DNA from: Nocardioides sp. 1609
GTDB lineage: Bacteria > Actinomycetota > Actinomycetes > Propionibacteriales > Nocardioidaceae
DNA: 64,000 bases
Direction: 5' to 3'
NCBI RefSeq assembly: GCF_004522105.1
Contig: NZ_SPUJ01000001.1
Location: 558,001 to 622,000 of the forward strand
Positions 17,532 through 26,717 of this stretch are shown one piece after another. The notes below the pieces were generated by a model. That model ran no database searches, was not told the origin of the DNA, and saw only the letters and a program-made list of their open reading frames with translations. The number at the start of each line of letters is the position of its first letter. The first letter of the stretch is position 1. The position numbers and the translations under genes are program-made.

Positions 17532-19337
17532 ATGGCGTTTCTCGGAGCAGACACCGAAGAGCTGCGGGAGGTCGGTCAGGAGTTCCAGGAGGGCAAGGAG
17601 ACCACCGACCAGGTCATCACGTTCCTCAAGGCCCTGATCGCGATCCTCAAGGCGGCGTCGTTCTTCAGCGGCGGGGCCAGCCTCGCCTACGCCACCTACC
17701 TCGAGACCACGGTCGTCCCGTGGCTGGAGAAGATCTCGATGGCCCTCGGCATGTTCGCCAAGGTCCTCGGCGCCCAGGCCGACGCGCAGGACGAGGCGTC
17801 GAACGGCGGCACCGTCGACTACGGCTCGCTCCCCTCCTACCAGTCGCCGGCCCTGCCGGAGCCGATCCAGCCCTACCAGGGCGAGCCGCTCGCCGGCGGC
17901 GCCAACGCCCCGATCGCCTCGGGCACCGACAGCGGCTCCGGCGCCTCCCCGTCGGGCACGTCGCCGTCGTCCGGGGCACCGTCGGTCGGCGCCCCGCTCG
18001 GCGGCAGCGCGACGACGTCCGGTCCCAGCCTCTCGATCGGCGAGAACGGTCACCTGATGATCGACACCGGCATCGACCTCGACGGCGAGGGCGTGAAGGC
18101 CCCCGAGGCGGGCGCCGGAGCAGGCGCGCCCACCCAGATCGGGTCCTCGACGGTCGGCCCCGAGCTGAAGGGCAGCGACCTGTCCCCGGCCGGCACGGGC
18201 CCGGCCGCCGGCCCCGCCGGCGGTGACCACGGCCTCGGTTCCGCGGGTGGCATCGGCGGCGGCGGCCTCGGTGCCGACGCCGGCGGCTCCTCCGGCTCGG
18301 CCGGCGGTTCGTCCGGCGGGGGCGGCGGCGGTCCGGTGGGCGGCGCGGGCAGCCCCGCGGGCGGCGGCGAGACCCAGCTGGGCGGCAGCAGCATCGGCAG
18401 CCCGAGCGGCCACACCGGCCCCGTGGCCGACGGCGGTCTCGGCGGCGCCGCACCCGGCGCCGAGTCGCTCGGCTCCTCGAGCATGGGCTCGGCCACCCCG
18501 ACCGGCGAGGCGGCCGACGGCGGCGCGTCGTACGGCGCGGCGGCCGGCATCGCCGGTGGTGCCGCGGCCCTCGGCCTCGGCGGCGCGGCCCTCGCGAGCC
18601 GGGCGGGCGGCGGCTCCTCCAACGACCCGGCCATCGACAAGCTGGCCAGCACCAACGGCCGCGGCTCGCGGGGCGAGGACGTCAAGCTGCTGCAGGACAA
18701 GCTCACCGCCGCCGGCTACGACACGAAGGGCGCGGACGGGGTCTGGGGCGGCAACACCCAGGCCGCCTACGACGCCTACCGCGCCGACAACCCGCTGCCC
18801 GTCCAGCACGGCTCCGGCTACACCTCGCCCAGCGGCTACGACTACAACCAGATCAGCGGGGTCAACGGCAACCCGAACGTGACGCCGGAGTTCCTCCGCA
18901 AGGTCGAGGGCATCTCCCAGCGCATCGGCGCCCAGCCGGAGCACCTGATGGCTGCGATGAGCTTCGAGACCGGCGGCGAGTTCGCCAGCGACACCCGCAA
19001 CCCGCGCAGCAGCGCCACCGGCCTCATCCAGTTCATGAGCGACACCGCCCGGGGCCTGGGGACGACGACCGCGGACCTGGCCCAGATGTCGCCGATCGAC
19101 CAGCTCGACTACGTCGAGCGGTACTTCGAGCCGCACCGCGGTCGCCTCGGTGACCTGGAGAGCGTCTACACCTCGATCCTCGCGGGCAGCCCGCACTCCG
19201 GTGACGAGGCCCTGTTCACCCAGGGCGACCGGAGCTACGGCCCCAACCGCGAGCTCGACGCCAACCGCAACGGCGTCATCACGGCCGCAGAGGCCACCGC
19301 ACACGTCCGGGCCCGCATGGGCGCCGGCGGCAATTGA
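17532..19337 (+). CDS. Putative type VII-secreted lytic transglycosylase with helical N-terminus and EF-hand
   Basis: 601 aa mosaic. Residues 1-100 are a helical WXG-like domain (LREVGQEFQEGKETTDQVITFLKAL; a hydrophobic hairpin near 40-75). Residues about 110-350 form a Gly/Ser/Ala/Pro-rich linker. Residues about 365-425 are a peptidoglycan-binding type 1 domain (GSRGEDVKLLQDKLTAAGY, DGVWGGNTQAA). Residues about 455-565 resemble a lysozyme-fold/SLT transglycosylase with the likely catalytic Glu479 in MSFETGGEF and the SATGLIQFM segment. Residues 576-587 (DANRNGVITAAE) match a canonical EF-hand calcium loop. No signal peptide is seen; position between two WXG100 genes and upstream of the secretion ATPase suggests type VII export and a role in opening or remodelling the wall. 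It has its own upstream element and a GGAG ribosome site. Confidence 0.8.
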   Translation: MAFLGADTEELREVGQEFQEGKETTDQVITFLKALIAILKAASFFSGGASLAYATYLETTVVPWLEKISMALGMFAKVLGAQADAQDEASNGGTVDYGSLPSYQSPALPEPIQPYQGEPLAGGANAPIASGTDSGSGASPSGTSPSSGAPSVGAPLGGSATTSGPSLSIGENGHLMIDTGIDLDGEGVKAPEAGAGAGAPTQIGSSTVGPELKGSDLSPAGTGPAAGPAGGDHGLGSAGGIGGGGLGADAGGSSGSAGGSSGGGGGGPVGGAGSPAGGGETQLGGSSIGSPSGHTGPVADGGLGGAAPGAESLGSSSMGSATPTGEAADGGASYGAAAGIAGGAAALGLGGAALASRAGGGSSNDPAIDKLASTNGRGSRGEDVKLLQDKLTAAGYDTKGADGVWGGNTQAAYDAYRADNPLPVQHGSGYTSPSGYDYNQISGVNGNPNVTPEFLRKVEGISQRIGAQPEHLMAAMSFETGGEFASDTRNPRSSATGLIQFMSDTARGLGTTTADLAQMSPIDQLDYVERYFEPHRGRLGDLESVYTSILAGSPHSGDEALFTQGDRSYGPNRELDANRNGVITAAEATAHVRARMGAGGN

Positions 19338-19383
19338 TCACATCCGCTGACAGCAGCAACCACCACAGAGAAGGAGCAGTTCC

Positions 19384-19647
19384 ATGGCCATGAAGGGTAT
19401 GGATGTCGAGGCCGGCCGCCAGGCTTCCCAGCAGATCAACCAGGGCTCGCAGGAGCTCGAGACGCTCACCGGGCGGATGACGCAGGTCATCGACGGTTTC
19501 GACTGGATCGGCCCCGACGCCGACCGCACCCGTGAGACCTGGAAGGGCGACTACGTGACCATGCTCCAGCGGGTCACCCAGTCCCTGCAGGAGTTCTCGA
19601 CGCTGATCAACACGCAGGCCCAGGAGCAGGAGCAGGTCTCCAACTGA
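19384..19647 (+). CDS. WXG100-family (ESAT-6-like) protein 2
   Basis: 87 aa helical hairpin with the turn W-I-G in GFDWIGPDADRT (Trp and Gly near residues 40-42). The second helix ends in the Gln/Glu-rich tail NTQAQEQEQVSN. AAGGAG precedes the ATG. It lies 46 nt after the transglycosylase gene and 116 nt before the secretion ATPase. A stable GC-rich hairpin follows its stop, as for the first WXG100 gene. Likely the secretion partner or co-substrate; pairing with protein 1 or with the transglycosylase cannot be decided from sequence. Confidence 0.88.
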   Translation: MAMKGMDVEAGRQASQQINQGSQELETLTGRMTQVIDGFDWIGPDADRTRETWKGDYVTMLQRVTQSLQEFSTLINTQAQEQEQVSN

Positions 19648-19685
19648 GTCGGGCTGCGGGCGTTCCACGCCTGCGGCTCCTCGCC

Positions 19686-19713
19686 GGCCGCCGGGGCTCC
19701 TGCCCCGGCGGCC
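19686..19713 (+). terminator. Hairpin after the second WXG100 gene
   Basis: Perfect 12-bp stem GGCCGCCGGGGC / GCCCCGGCGGCC with a TCCT loop, 39 nt after the stop and 50 nt before the ATPase start. There is no T-run. As it is inside the cluster it may lower read-through into the ATPase gene or protect the upstream mRNA. Confidence 0.7.
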
Positions 19714-19763
19714 GTCGCCGTCCCACCCCGTTCGCCCTCCGCACGTCCTGAGACGAGGCACCC

Positions 19764-22700
19764 GTGCAGACCTGGATGTTGTCCCTGCGCACCCCGGCCG
19801 AGACCGGGCTGCCGTCGGTCGACGTGGCCGTCCTGGCCCGCAACGAGGCGACGGTGGCCGACCTGGCCCGCGCGATCGGGCGCCACGTCGCGCCCGACCA
19901 GGCCCACCTGCTGCTGGTGCCGGTCGACGGCACCCACCCGTGGCCGGCCGACCGGCTGGTCTCGGAGTGCGGGCTGCGCACCGGCGACCTGCTGGACGTC
20001 GTCACCGCGCCGGCGTCGTGGCTGAGCCGGGTGTCGTCCTCGGCCCGTCCGCGCGCGGTGCTGCGGGTGACCGACGGTCCCGACCGCGGCCAGCGCCTGC
20101 ACGTGCGCGGCAGCTCCCTCACCCTCGGACGCGGCCCGTCGTGCACGATGCGGCTCACCGACCCGCTGGTCTCGCAGCGGCACGCGCGCATCGTCCTGGG
20201 CACCCGCCCCACCGTGTACGACGAGGGGTCGGCCAACGGCACCATCGTCGGCGGCGAGCGGGTCGTCGCCGGACGCGAGATCGACTGGGGCACCCCGATC
20301 CGGCTGGGCCGCAGCACCCTGGTCATCGACCCCGGCGAGGTGCCCACCGAGGCCCCGGCCGTGGCGGTGTTCCGCCCGCCCCGGTTCGGCGACCCGCTGA
20401 CCGAGTCCGTCCTGGAGATCCCGTCGCCGCCGACGAAGAACCGGCCGACCCCGATGCCGTGGGCGATGCTGATGCTGCCGATGGTGATGGGTGTCGCGCT
20501 GTTCATGCGGGCCCGCAGCTCCTACGCGATCATCTACATGCTGGCCTGGCCGCTCCTGGGGTTCCTGGGGTGGCGCCAGCAGAAGCGGGCGGCCGAGAAG
20601 CAGTTCCAGGAGGACCTCGCCGACTGGCGCCAGGACGTCGACGACTTCATCACCGCCATCGACGAGCACGCCGTCCGCCAGCGCAAGCAGATGCACGACG
20701 ACTACCCGGACGCCGAGACGCTGCGGACCCGCGCCGCCAACCGCGACCCCTACCTGTGGGCGCGTTCCGAGACCCGGCAGGCGTTCCTCGTCACCCGGCT
20801 CGGCATCGGCACGGTCCCGGCCATGCTGCGCGGCGCCATCGCCGACGGCGGCGACCGCGTGACCCGGCGCGAGGTGTCGCAGGAGTTCACCCAGCGCGAC
20901 GAGATGACCGACATGCCGGTGCTGGCCGACCTCACCGAGCACCCGCTGGTCGCGATCACGGGAGACCCGCACCAGGTCGACGGCCTGGTCCGGTCGCTGA
21001 TGCTGCGCCTGGCCTTCGACCACTCCCCCACCGACCTGTCGGTCGCCGGCTGCTTCGGGCGCGGTCGCGCCGGCCACGAGGCCTGGCTGCGCTGGCTGCC
21101 CCACGCGACGGCCCGGCTCGGGGGCGAGCCGCCGGTGGCGGTCGGGGCGCGCGCCGCGACCGCCCTGCTCGACGTCCTGGTCAGCGAGGACACCGGCCGC
21201 GGGCACACGATCTGCTTCGTCGACGAGGAGGCCGGGATCGCCCGTCGTACCGTCGAGGCGGTCGCCGCCGTCGCCGGTGAGCGCGGCCTGCGCCTGGTCT
21301 GGCTGGGCCGCGACGCGAGCGCGGTGCCCGCGGCGACGTCGCTGCTGATCGACCTCGAGTCCGGTCGCGTCGGCAAGGCCGACCGGATGGGGATCACCCG
21401 TGTCGAGCACCCCGACCACGTCACGCTCGACCAGGCCTGGCGCTCGGCCCGTCTGATGACCGGCTACGTCGACGAGGCGGCCGTGCTGCCGCCGAGCACC
21501 GCCATCCCGTCGGTCGTACGGCTGCCCGAGGTGGCCAGCGACTTCGAGGACCTCGACGACGTCACCGCCGTCACCCGACGCTGGGGCCAGTCCAACGGCC
21601 TGCGGGCCCAGATCGGGTCGGGCATCGACGGCGTCACCACGATCGACCTGCGCGAGGACGGCCCGCACGGCCTGGTCGCCGGCACCACCGGCTCCGGCAA
21701 GAGCGAGCTGCTGCAGTCGCTGCTCTGCTCGCTGGCGCTGAACAACCCGGCGAGCCGGATGAACTTCCTGCTGGTCGACTACAAGGGCGGTGCGGCGTTC
21801 CGCGAGTGCGCCGACCTGCCCCACACCGTCGGCTACATCACCGACCTCACCCCCGCCCTGGTGCAGCGCGCCCTCACCTCCATCGGCGCCGAGATCAACT
21901 ACCGCGAGCACCTGCTCGGCGAGTACGGCGTCAAGGACCTGGTCCAGCTCGAGCGCGAGCGTCCCGACGTCGCCCCGCCGAGCCTGCTCATCTGCGTCGA
22001 CGAGTTCGCGGCGCTGACCTCGGAGGTGCCGGAGTTCGTCGACGGCATGGTCAACATCGCCCAGCGGGGCCGCTCGCTCGGCATGCACGTGCTGCTGGCG
22101 ACCCAGCGGCCCGCGGGTGTCGTCACCGGCAACATCAAGGCGAACGCCGACCTGCGGATCTCGCTGCGCGTCTCCTCCCCCGACGACTCGCGCGACGTCA
22201 TCGACTCCCCCGAGGCCGCCCGCATCTCCCGGCGCACGCCCGGGCGGGCGTGGATCCGGCGCACCGGGCACGGCACGGCCGAGCTCGTGCAGTCGGCGTG
22301 GACCGGCGCCCGTGAGCCGATGGCGGGCTCCGAGGTCCCGGTGCTCGTCAACCCGTTCAGCGCGGTCACGTCGTCGGCGTCCGGCGGGGGCGGTCCCGAC
22401 CAGCGGCTCAACCCGCGCACCGACCTGGAGCGGTGTGTCCACACGATCAACGAGGCGTTCCTGGTCTCCGGGGCGAACCCGCCCAAGCGCCCGTGGCTGC
22501 CGGCGCTGCCCGCCGAGCTGCTGCTGGACCCCGACGCCCTGGTCGCCGGCGCCGAGGGCCGCACCAGCGGCCAGGTCACCCTGGGGCGGATCGACGAGCC
22601 GGAGGCGCAGCGCCAGCCGGAGCTCACCGTCGACTTCGCCGCCGTCGGGCACCTCCTGGTGCACGGCGCGTCCGGCTCGGGCAAGACCGAGCTGCTGCGC

Positions 22701-24092
22701 TCCGCGGCGCTGAGCGCGTCGCTGGCCGACACGTTCGGCCGCTACGGCGTCGCCCCGTACGTCTACGGCATCGACTTCGCCGGTGGCGGTCTCGCCGCGA
22801 TCAGCGGCGTCCCCACCGTGGAGGCGATCGTCGGCGAGGCCCAGCTGGGCCGGGTGATGCGGCTGATCCGGCTGCTGCGCCGGACCATGGACGAGCGGGC
22901 CCAGGCGCTGGCCGCGCGGGGGTGCGCCGACCTCGACGACCTGGCCCGCCAGGGGGCCGCGCTGCCCCGCGTCTACGTGCTCGTCGACAACCTCCCGAGC
23001 CTCGTCGAAACTTTGGAGACCAGCGGAGGTGTAGCCCCCAAACATGTGGAGAGGCTCCAGACCGTGCTCCAGAACGGTCGGCGCGTCGGCATCCACGTGA
23101 TCGCGACCGCGCCCGGGCGCACCGGCGTGCCGACGTCCCTCGGCTCCTCGTTCGGCCGCCGCGTCGTGCTGCGGATGACGACCGCCGACGACTACCTGAT
23201 GCTCGGCGTCCCCGGCAACGTGCTCGACTCCGACAGCGTGCCGGGCTCGGGCCTCCTCGGGAAGCGCAGCGTCCAGGTCCACACCACGGGGGGCGCGGGC
23301 ACGCCGCTGCAGGCCGAGCGGATCGAGGCCGTCAACCGGCTGCTGCTGCCGCGGGTGGAGGGTCGCTCCCGCGCCGCGGTGCCGCCGATGCCGGCCCGCC
23401 TCGACCAGTCGTCGCTGCCCGCTCCGCGGGGCTCGCGGGTCGCGATCGCCGTGGACGCCGACGCGGTCGCCGTCCTGGAGGTCGACCTGCTCGCCGGACC
23501 GATCCTCCTCGCCGGCCGCAGCCGGACCGGTCGCACCGGTGCGCTCGACGGTCTCCAGGACCTGGTGGCCCGGGGCGACACCCCGCCGCACGTCATCCGC
23601 GAGGACTCCTACGAGGCGACCGCGGACGCCGTCCGGGCCTGGCTGGCCGATCCCGCCGCCGCGGCTGGACCGGAACGTTCCCCTGCTGGATGGGCGCTGG
23701 TCATGGTGGACGACGCCCATCTCTGGGATGGTGGAGTCGGAGTCGACGAAGCACGACGTTCCGCTCGGGACCGTCTCCTGGGTGACCTCGGCACCCATGG
23801 CCGCCGCATCGGTGTGGTGGTCACTGCCGACAGCGCCCAGGCGAAGGCACGCAGTGGTCCGGAGGGCCTGGTCGAGACCGCCCGCCGCACCCGGCGTGGG
23901 TTCCTCCTCAGCCCGGAGTGGACCGACGGCGACGCGCTCGGGGTGTCGGTCCCGACCAAGACCACCGAACCACTCACCGGTCCCGGCCGCGGGGTGTGGT
24001 GCGACAACGGCACCGCTTGGGTGGCACAGCTCATCAACGCCCGACGAGACGGCACCGCAGGTGACGTCCGGGCCGGACAGGAGATGTCGTGA
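19764..24092 (+). CDS. Type VII secretion ATPase, YukD-like/FHA/triple FtsK fusion (EssC/EccC-like)
   Basis: 1442 aa from a GTG start. Residues about 1-80 resemble a YukD/ubiquitin-like domain (LAECGL-like SECGLRTGDLLDVV); about 95-190 are a FHA domain (GRGPSCTMRLTDPLVSQRHA, then GSANGT); about 231-275 are two membrane helices. Three FtsK/SpoIIIE-like modules follow. Module 1 has Walker A GTTGSGKS (640-647) and Walker B SLLICVDEF (Asp746-Glu747). Module 2 has Walker A GASGSGKT (968-975) but a Walker B without the glutamate (YGIDFAGG). Module 3 has GRSRTGRT (1251-1258) with Arg in place of the essential Lys. It drives export of the WXG100 and effector proteins. The N-terminal FHA is EssC-like, and fusion of YukD may replace part of EccD. 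Its stop overlaps the next start (GTGA). Confidence 0.9.
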   Translation: MQTWMLSLRTPAETGLPSVDVAVLARNEATVADLARAIGRHVAPDQAHLLLVPVDGTHPWPADRLVSECGLRTGDLLDVVTAPASWLSRVSSSARPRAVLRVTDGPDRGQRLHVRGSSLTLGRGPSCTMRLTDPLVSQRHARIVLGTRPTVYDEGSANGTIVGGERVVAGREIDWGTPIRLGRSTLVIDPGEVPTEAPAVAVFRPPRFGDPLTESVLEIPSPPTKNRPTPMPWAMLMLPMVMGVALFMRARSSYAIIYMLAWPLLGFLGWRQQKRAAEKQFQEDLADWRQDVDDFITAIDEHAVRQRKQMHDDYPDAETLRTRAANRDPYLWARSETRQAFLVTRLGIGTVPAMLRGAIADGGDRVTRREVSQEFTQRDEMTDMPVLADLTEHPLVAITGDPHQVDGLVRSLMLRLAFDHSPTDLSVAGCFGRGRAGHEAWLRWLPHATARLGGEPPVAVGARAATALLDVLVSEDTGRGHTICFVDEEAGIARRTVEAVAAVAGERGLRLVWLGRDASAVPAATSLLIDLESGRVGKADRMGITRVEHPDHVTLDQAWRSARLMTGYVDEAAVLPPSTAIPSVVRLPEVASDFEDLDDVTAVTRRWGQSNGLRAQIGSGIDGVTTIDLREDGPHGLVAGTTGSGKSELLQSLLCSLALNNPASRMNFLLVDYKGGAAFRECADLPHTVGYITDLTPALVQRALTSIGAEINYREHLLGEYGVKDLVQLERERPDVAPPSLLICVDEFAALTSEVPEFVDGMVNIAQRGRSLGMHVLLATQRPAGVVTGNIKANADLRISLRVSSPDDSRDVIDSPEAARISRRTPGRAWIRRTGHGTAELVQSAWTGAREPMAGSEVPVLVNPFSAVTSSASGGGGPDQRLNPRTDLERCVHTINEAFLVSGANPPKRPWLPALPAELLLDPDALVAGAEGRTSGQVTLGRIDEPEAQRQPELTVDFAAVGHLLVHGASGSGKTELLRSAALSASLADTFGRYGVAPYVYGIDFAGGGLAAISGVPTVEAIVGEAQLGRVMRLIRLLRRTMDERAQALAARGCADLDDLARQGAALPRVYVLVDNLPSLVETLETSGGVAPKHVERLQTVLQNGRRVGIHVIATAPGRTGVPTSLGSSFGRRVVLRMTTADDYLMLGVPGNVLDSDSVPGSGLLGKRSVQVHTTGGAGTPLQAERIEAVNRLLLPRVEGRSRAAVPPMPARLDQSSLPAPRGSRVAIAVDADAVAVLEVDLLAGPILLAGRSRTGRTGALDGLQDLVARGDTPPHVIREDSYEATADAVRAWLADPAAAAGPERSPAGWALVMVDDAHLWDGGVGVDEARRSARDRLLGDLGTHGRRIGVVVTADSAQAKARSGPEGLVETARRTRRGFLLSPEWTDGDALGVSVPTKTTEPLTGPGRGVWCDNGTAWVAQLINARRDGTAGDVRAGQEMS

Positions 24093-26647
24093 CGGATCAG
24101 GGCTCGGCTGGTCGCGGATGGCGGGGACGGCTGCGTACCGTCGCGGGCGGGCTCTCGCCCTCCCGGTTGCGCTCGTCGGCGGCGTCCAAGCGACGATCCC
24201 GCGGTGCCGCCGAGCTCTCCGTCCTGGTGGTCACCGGCTCGCTCGTCGCGGGCGTCTTCTTCGGCACCGGGCTGAGCCGCACGGCGGTCGACGTGGCCGA
24301 CGGCCTGACCTGGCTCAGCGACGACGAGAACGGCCAGGTCATCCAGGTGAACCCGGCCACCGGCAAGCTCGAGCTCAAGCAGGTCGTCGGCAACCCCGGC
24401 GACGACATCGACGTGCTCGAGGAGCACAACGGCCAGCTGTACGTCACCGACCGCACCACCGGTCAGCTGCTCGCCTTCGACCTCACCAGCATCCTGGTCT
24501 CGGGGCAGCGCCGGGTGAGCGCGGGCGGCGCGATCGACACGCTCGCCACCGAGGACGGCATGTTCCTGGTCGACTCGGAGCAGTCCACGATCTCCGCGAT
24601 GGACCCGCAGACCACCGACGTGATCGGCAGCGTCTGGATCGCCCCCGCCGGCCTCGCCGACGCCGCGGTCGACGCGGACGGCACCATCTGGGCCATCGAG
24701 GACAACGGCGTCCTGCACCGCCTGGAGTGGGACGCCGAGCAGCTCGCCCTCGACGACGAGGACCCCCAGGAGGTCGGCGGGAGCGGACCGGGCTCCGTGC
24801 TCGTCGCCCACGACCGGGGCGTGACGGTCTTCTCGCCCGACGAGGGCCGCGCCGAGCAGGTCGGCACCGACCGCGAGGTCAGCGCGGACGCCCCGAAGGT
24901 GAGCGGCAGGGTCTTCGCCCCCGAGAGCGCCCCGTCCGGCCTGGTCCCGGTCGCCACCGACAACGGCTTCGTCATCCTGCTGACGCCGGAGGGCATCATC
25001 GAGGTCGACATGACCCCGGTCGCGTGCAGCGAGCCCGGCACGCCCGAGGTGTTCCGCAACGAGGTCTTCGTCCCGTGCCGCGGCGAGGGCCGCGTCGTCC
25101 GCCTCGGCCCAGACGGCGTGCGCTCCAACGACGACATCCTCACCCCCGGCAGCCGCGACCCCGAGCTCGTCGTCGACGACGACAACCTGATCGTCAACGC
25201 CCCCGGCGCCGCCCAGGGCGTCGTCGTGCACGCCGACGGGCACACCTCGGCCGTGGTGCGCGAGGACGACGCCGTCGAGCCGGTCGGCCTCGGCTCGTCC
25301 TCGGCGCCCCCGCCCCCGCCCTCGCCCGACCTGCTCGACGACCTCCTCGAGGGTCTCGGCAACCAGCCCTCGCCCCCGAGCAACCCGAGCAACCCGAGCC
25401 CGCCGCCCGCCCCGCCGGCGCCGAGCGACCCGCCGACGCTCGACCCCGACGGTCCGAGCCCCACGTCGCCGGGCGGTCCGGCCACCTCCGGCGGCAACCC
25501 GGGCGGCGGCCAGACCGGCGGCCCGCGCTGCGACGACACCGGCGGCCCGGGCGGCGGCCAGGGCGGCGGCCAGGGCGGCGGCTGCACCGGCATCAGCACC
25601 GACGGCCCCGGGCCCGGCGCCACCAGCACGGGGGGCACCGCCGAGGGTCAGGCGGTCGACGCCCCCTACTCCGTCGTCGCGACCCCGATGCCGGAGGGCC
25701 AGGTGCAGGTCACCTGGCGGCACTCCGGGTTCCCGAAGGCCGACTCCTTCGTGATCCGCTCGGCCACGGGCAAGGTGGTCGGCTCCTACAAGGGCTGGGT
25801 GCGCCAGGCGTTCGTCGACGTCGTCCCGGGTCAGTCCAACACCTTCACCGTCACCGCGATCCTCGAGGACGGGGAGGCGGTGTCCCTGCCCAGCAACGCG
25901 GTCACCTCGACCGCCCGTCCGGGTGCCCCGGTCGTGGCCGGCACCGCGGCCTACGAGATCGACGACGAGGAGCTCCGGTTCTCCGTCGTGATCACCTGGA
26001 AGGAGGCCGCGGCCAACGGCGAGCCCGTCACGGCCTACGACGTCTCGGTCCGCACCCCGGACGGCACCGAGAGCCAGCGCACCACGGGCGAGGGCCGCAG
26101 CGTCTCGTTCGAGTGGACCTGCGACCGCCGCGCCGACGCGGGGTGCACCGTGGGCGGCGCCTTCACCGCCAGCGTGACCGCGAGCAGCGTCCTCGGCACC
26201 GGCGCGATCGGCACCACCAGCGGGCCCGCGCCCACCCGGCCGCCGAACCCGCTGCCCGACGCCGGCAAGCAGGTCGTCGACCCGACGAGCGTGAAGAAGA
26301 CCACCGCCGACGCCAACGGAGCCGGCCGGATCACGCTCAAGCTGAAGCCCGCCGACGACTGGCGCCGCTTCCCCGATCTCTGCGCCTACGAGTACGCCGG
26401 CACCGCCACCCCGATCGCGTGCGACGCGCGCACGGTGACGATCACCTTCACCAACGGCGCGATCTTCGAGCCCGCCTCCGGCGTCGTCGAGCACGTCGTG
26501 ACGTTCGCGGCGACCAACGACGGTGGCGTCGCCCGCAGCGCGGCCTTCAAGTTCACCAGCGAGCAGCCGGTGCAGCCGCAGCCGACGCCGGAGGAGCCCC
26601 CGTGCCCCAACCCGGACCCGACCGCGCCGGCCCCGACGTGCCCGTAG
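24089..26647 (+). CDS. Membrane-anchored beta-propeller/fibronectin type III protein of the type VII locus
   Basis: 852 aa. A basic cytoplasmic N-terminus (SKRRSRGAAEL) leads to one membrane helix (about residues 40-65). Residues about 65-400 contain repeated beta segments such as LTWLSDDENGQVIQVNPATGKL and GQLYVTDRTTGQLLAFD, suggesting a propeller. A long Pro/Gly/Ser linker (about 410-520) is followed by two FN3-like domains (about 525-615 and 620-715) and a C-terminal beta domain ending in a Pro-rich tail. Coupled to the ATPase gene by a GTGA overlap, it is presumably an extracytoplasmic component of the machine, perhaps serving the role of missing EccB. That role is inference. Confidence 0.7.
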   Translation: MTDQGSAGRGWRGRLRTVAGGLSPSRLRSSAASKRRSRGAAELSVLVVTGSLVAGVFFGTGLSRTAVDVADGLTWLSDDENGQVIQVNPATGKLELKQVVGNPGDDIDVLEEHNGQLYVTDRTTGQLLAFDLTSILVSGQRRVSAGGAIDTLATEDGMFLVDSEQSTISAMDPQTTDVIGSVWIAPAGLADAAVDADGTIWAIEDNGVLHRLEWDAEQLALDDEDPQEVGGSGPGSVLVAHDRGVTVFSPDEGRAEQVGTDREVSADAPKVSGRVFAPESAPSGLVPVATDNGFVILLTPEGIIEVDMTPVACSEPGTPEVFRNEVFVPCRGEGRVVRLGPDGVRSNDDILTPGSRDPELVVDDDNLIVNAPGAAQGVVVHADGHTSAVVREDDAVEPVGLGSSSAPPPPPSPDLLDDLLEGLGNQPSPPSNPSNPSPPPAPPAPSDPPTLDPDGPSPTSPGGPATSGGNPGGGQTGGPRCDDTGGPGGGQGGGQGGGCTGISTDGPGPGATSTGGTAEGQAVDAPYSVVATPMPEGQVQVTWRHSGFPKADSFVIRSATGKVVGSYKGWVRQAFVDVVPGQSNTFTVTAILEDGEAVSLPSNAVTSTARPGAPVVAGTAAYEIDDEELRFSVVITWKEAAANGEPVTAYDVSVRTPDGTESQRTTGEGRSVSFEWTCDRRADAGCTVGGAFTASVTASSVLGTGAIGTTSGPAPTRPPNPLPDAGKQVVDPTSVKKTTADANGAGRITLKLKPADDWRRFPDLCAYEYAGTATPIACDARTVTITFTNGAIFEPASGVVEHVVTFAATNDGGVARSAAFKFTSEQPVQPQPTPEEPPCPNPDPTAPAPTCP

Positions 26648-26717
26648 TCGTGAGCCCAGCAGCCGGCACGACCCATGCCGCGCGACCCCGTCGTGCGCCC
26701 CGACCGGAAGGCCACCG

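Noticed and set aside
19551-23798. A 1415-codon open frame on the minus strand opposite the secretion ATPase
   Set aside because: It is an antisense shadow caused by high GC3 in the plus-strand gene; composition is Arg/Gly/Asp-rich without domains.
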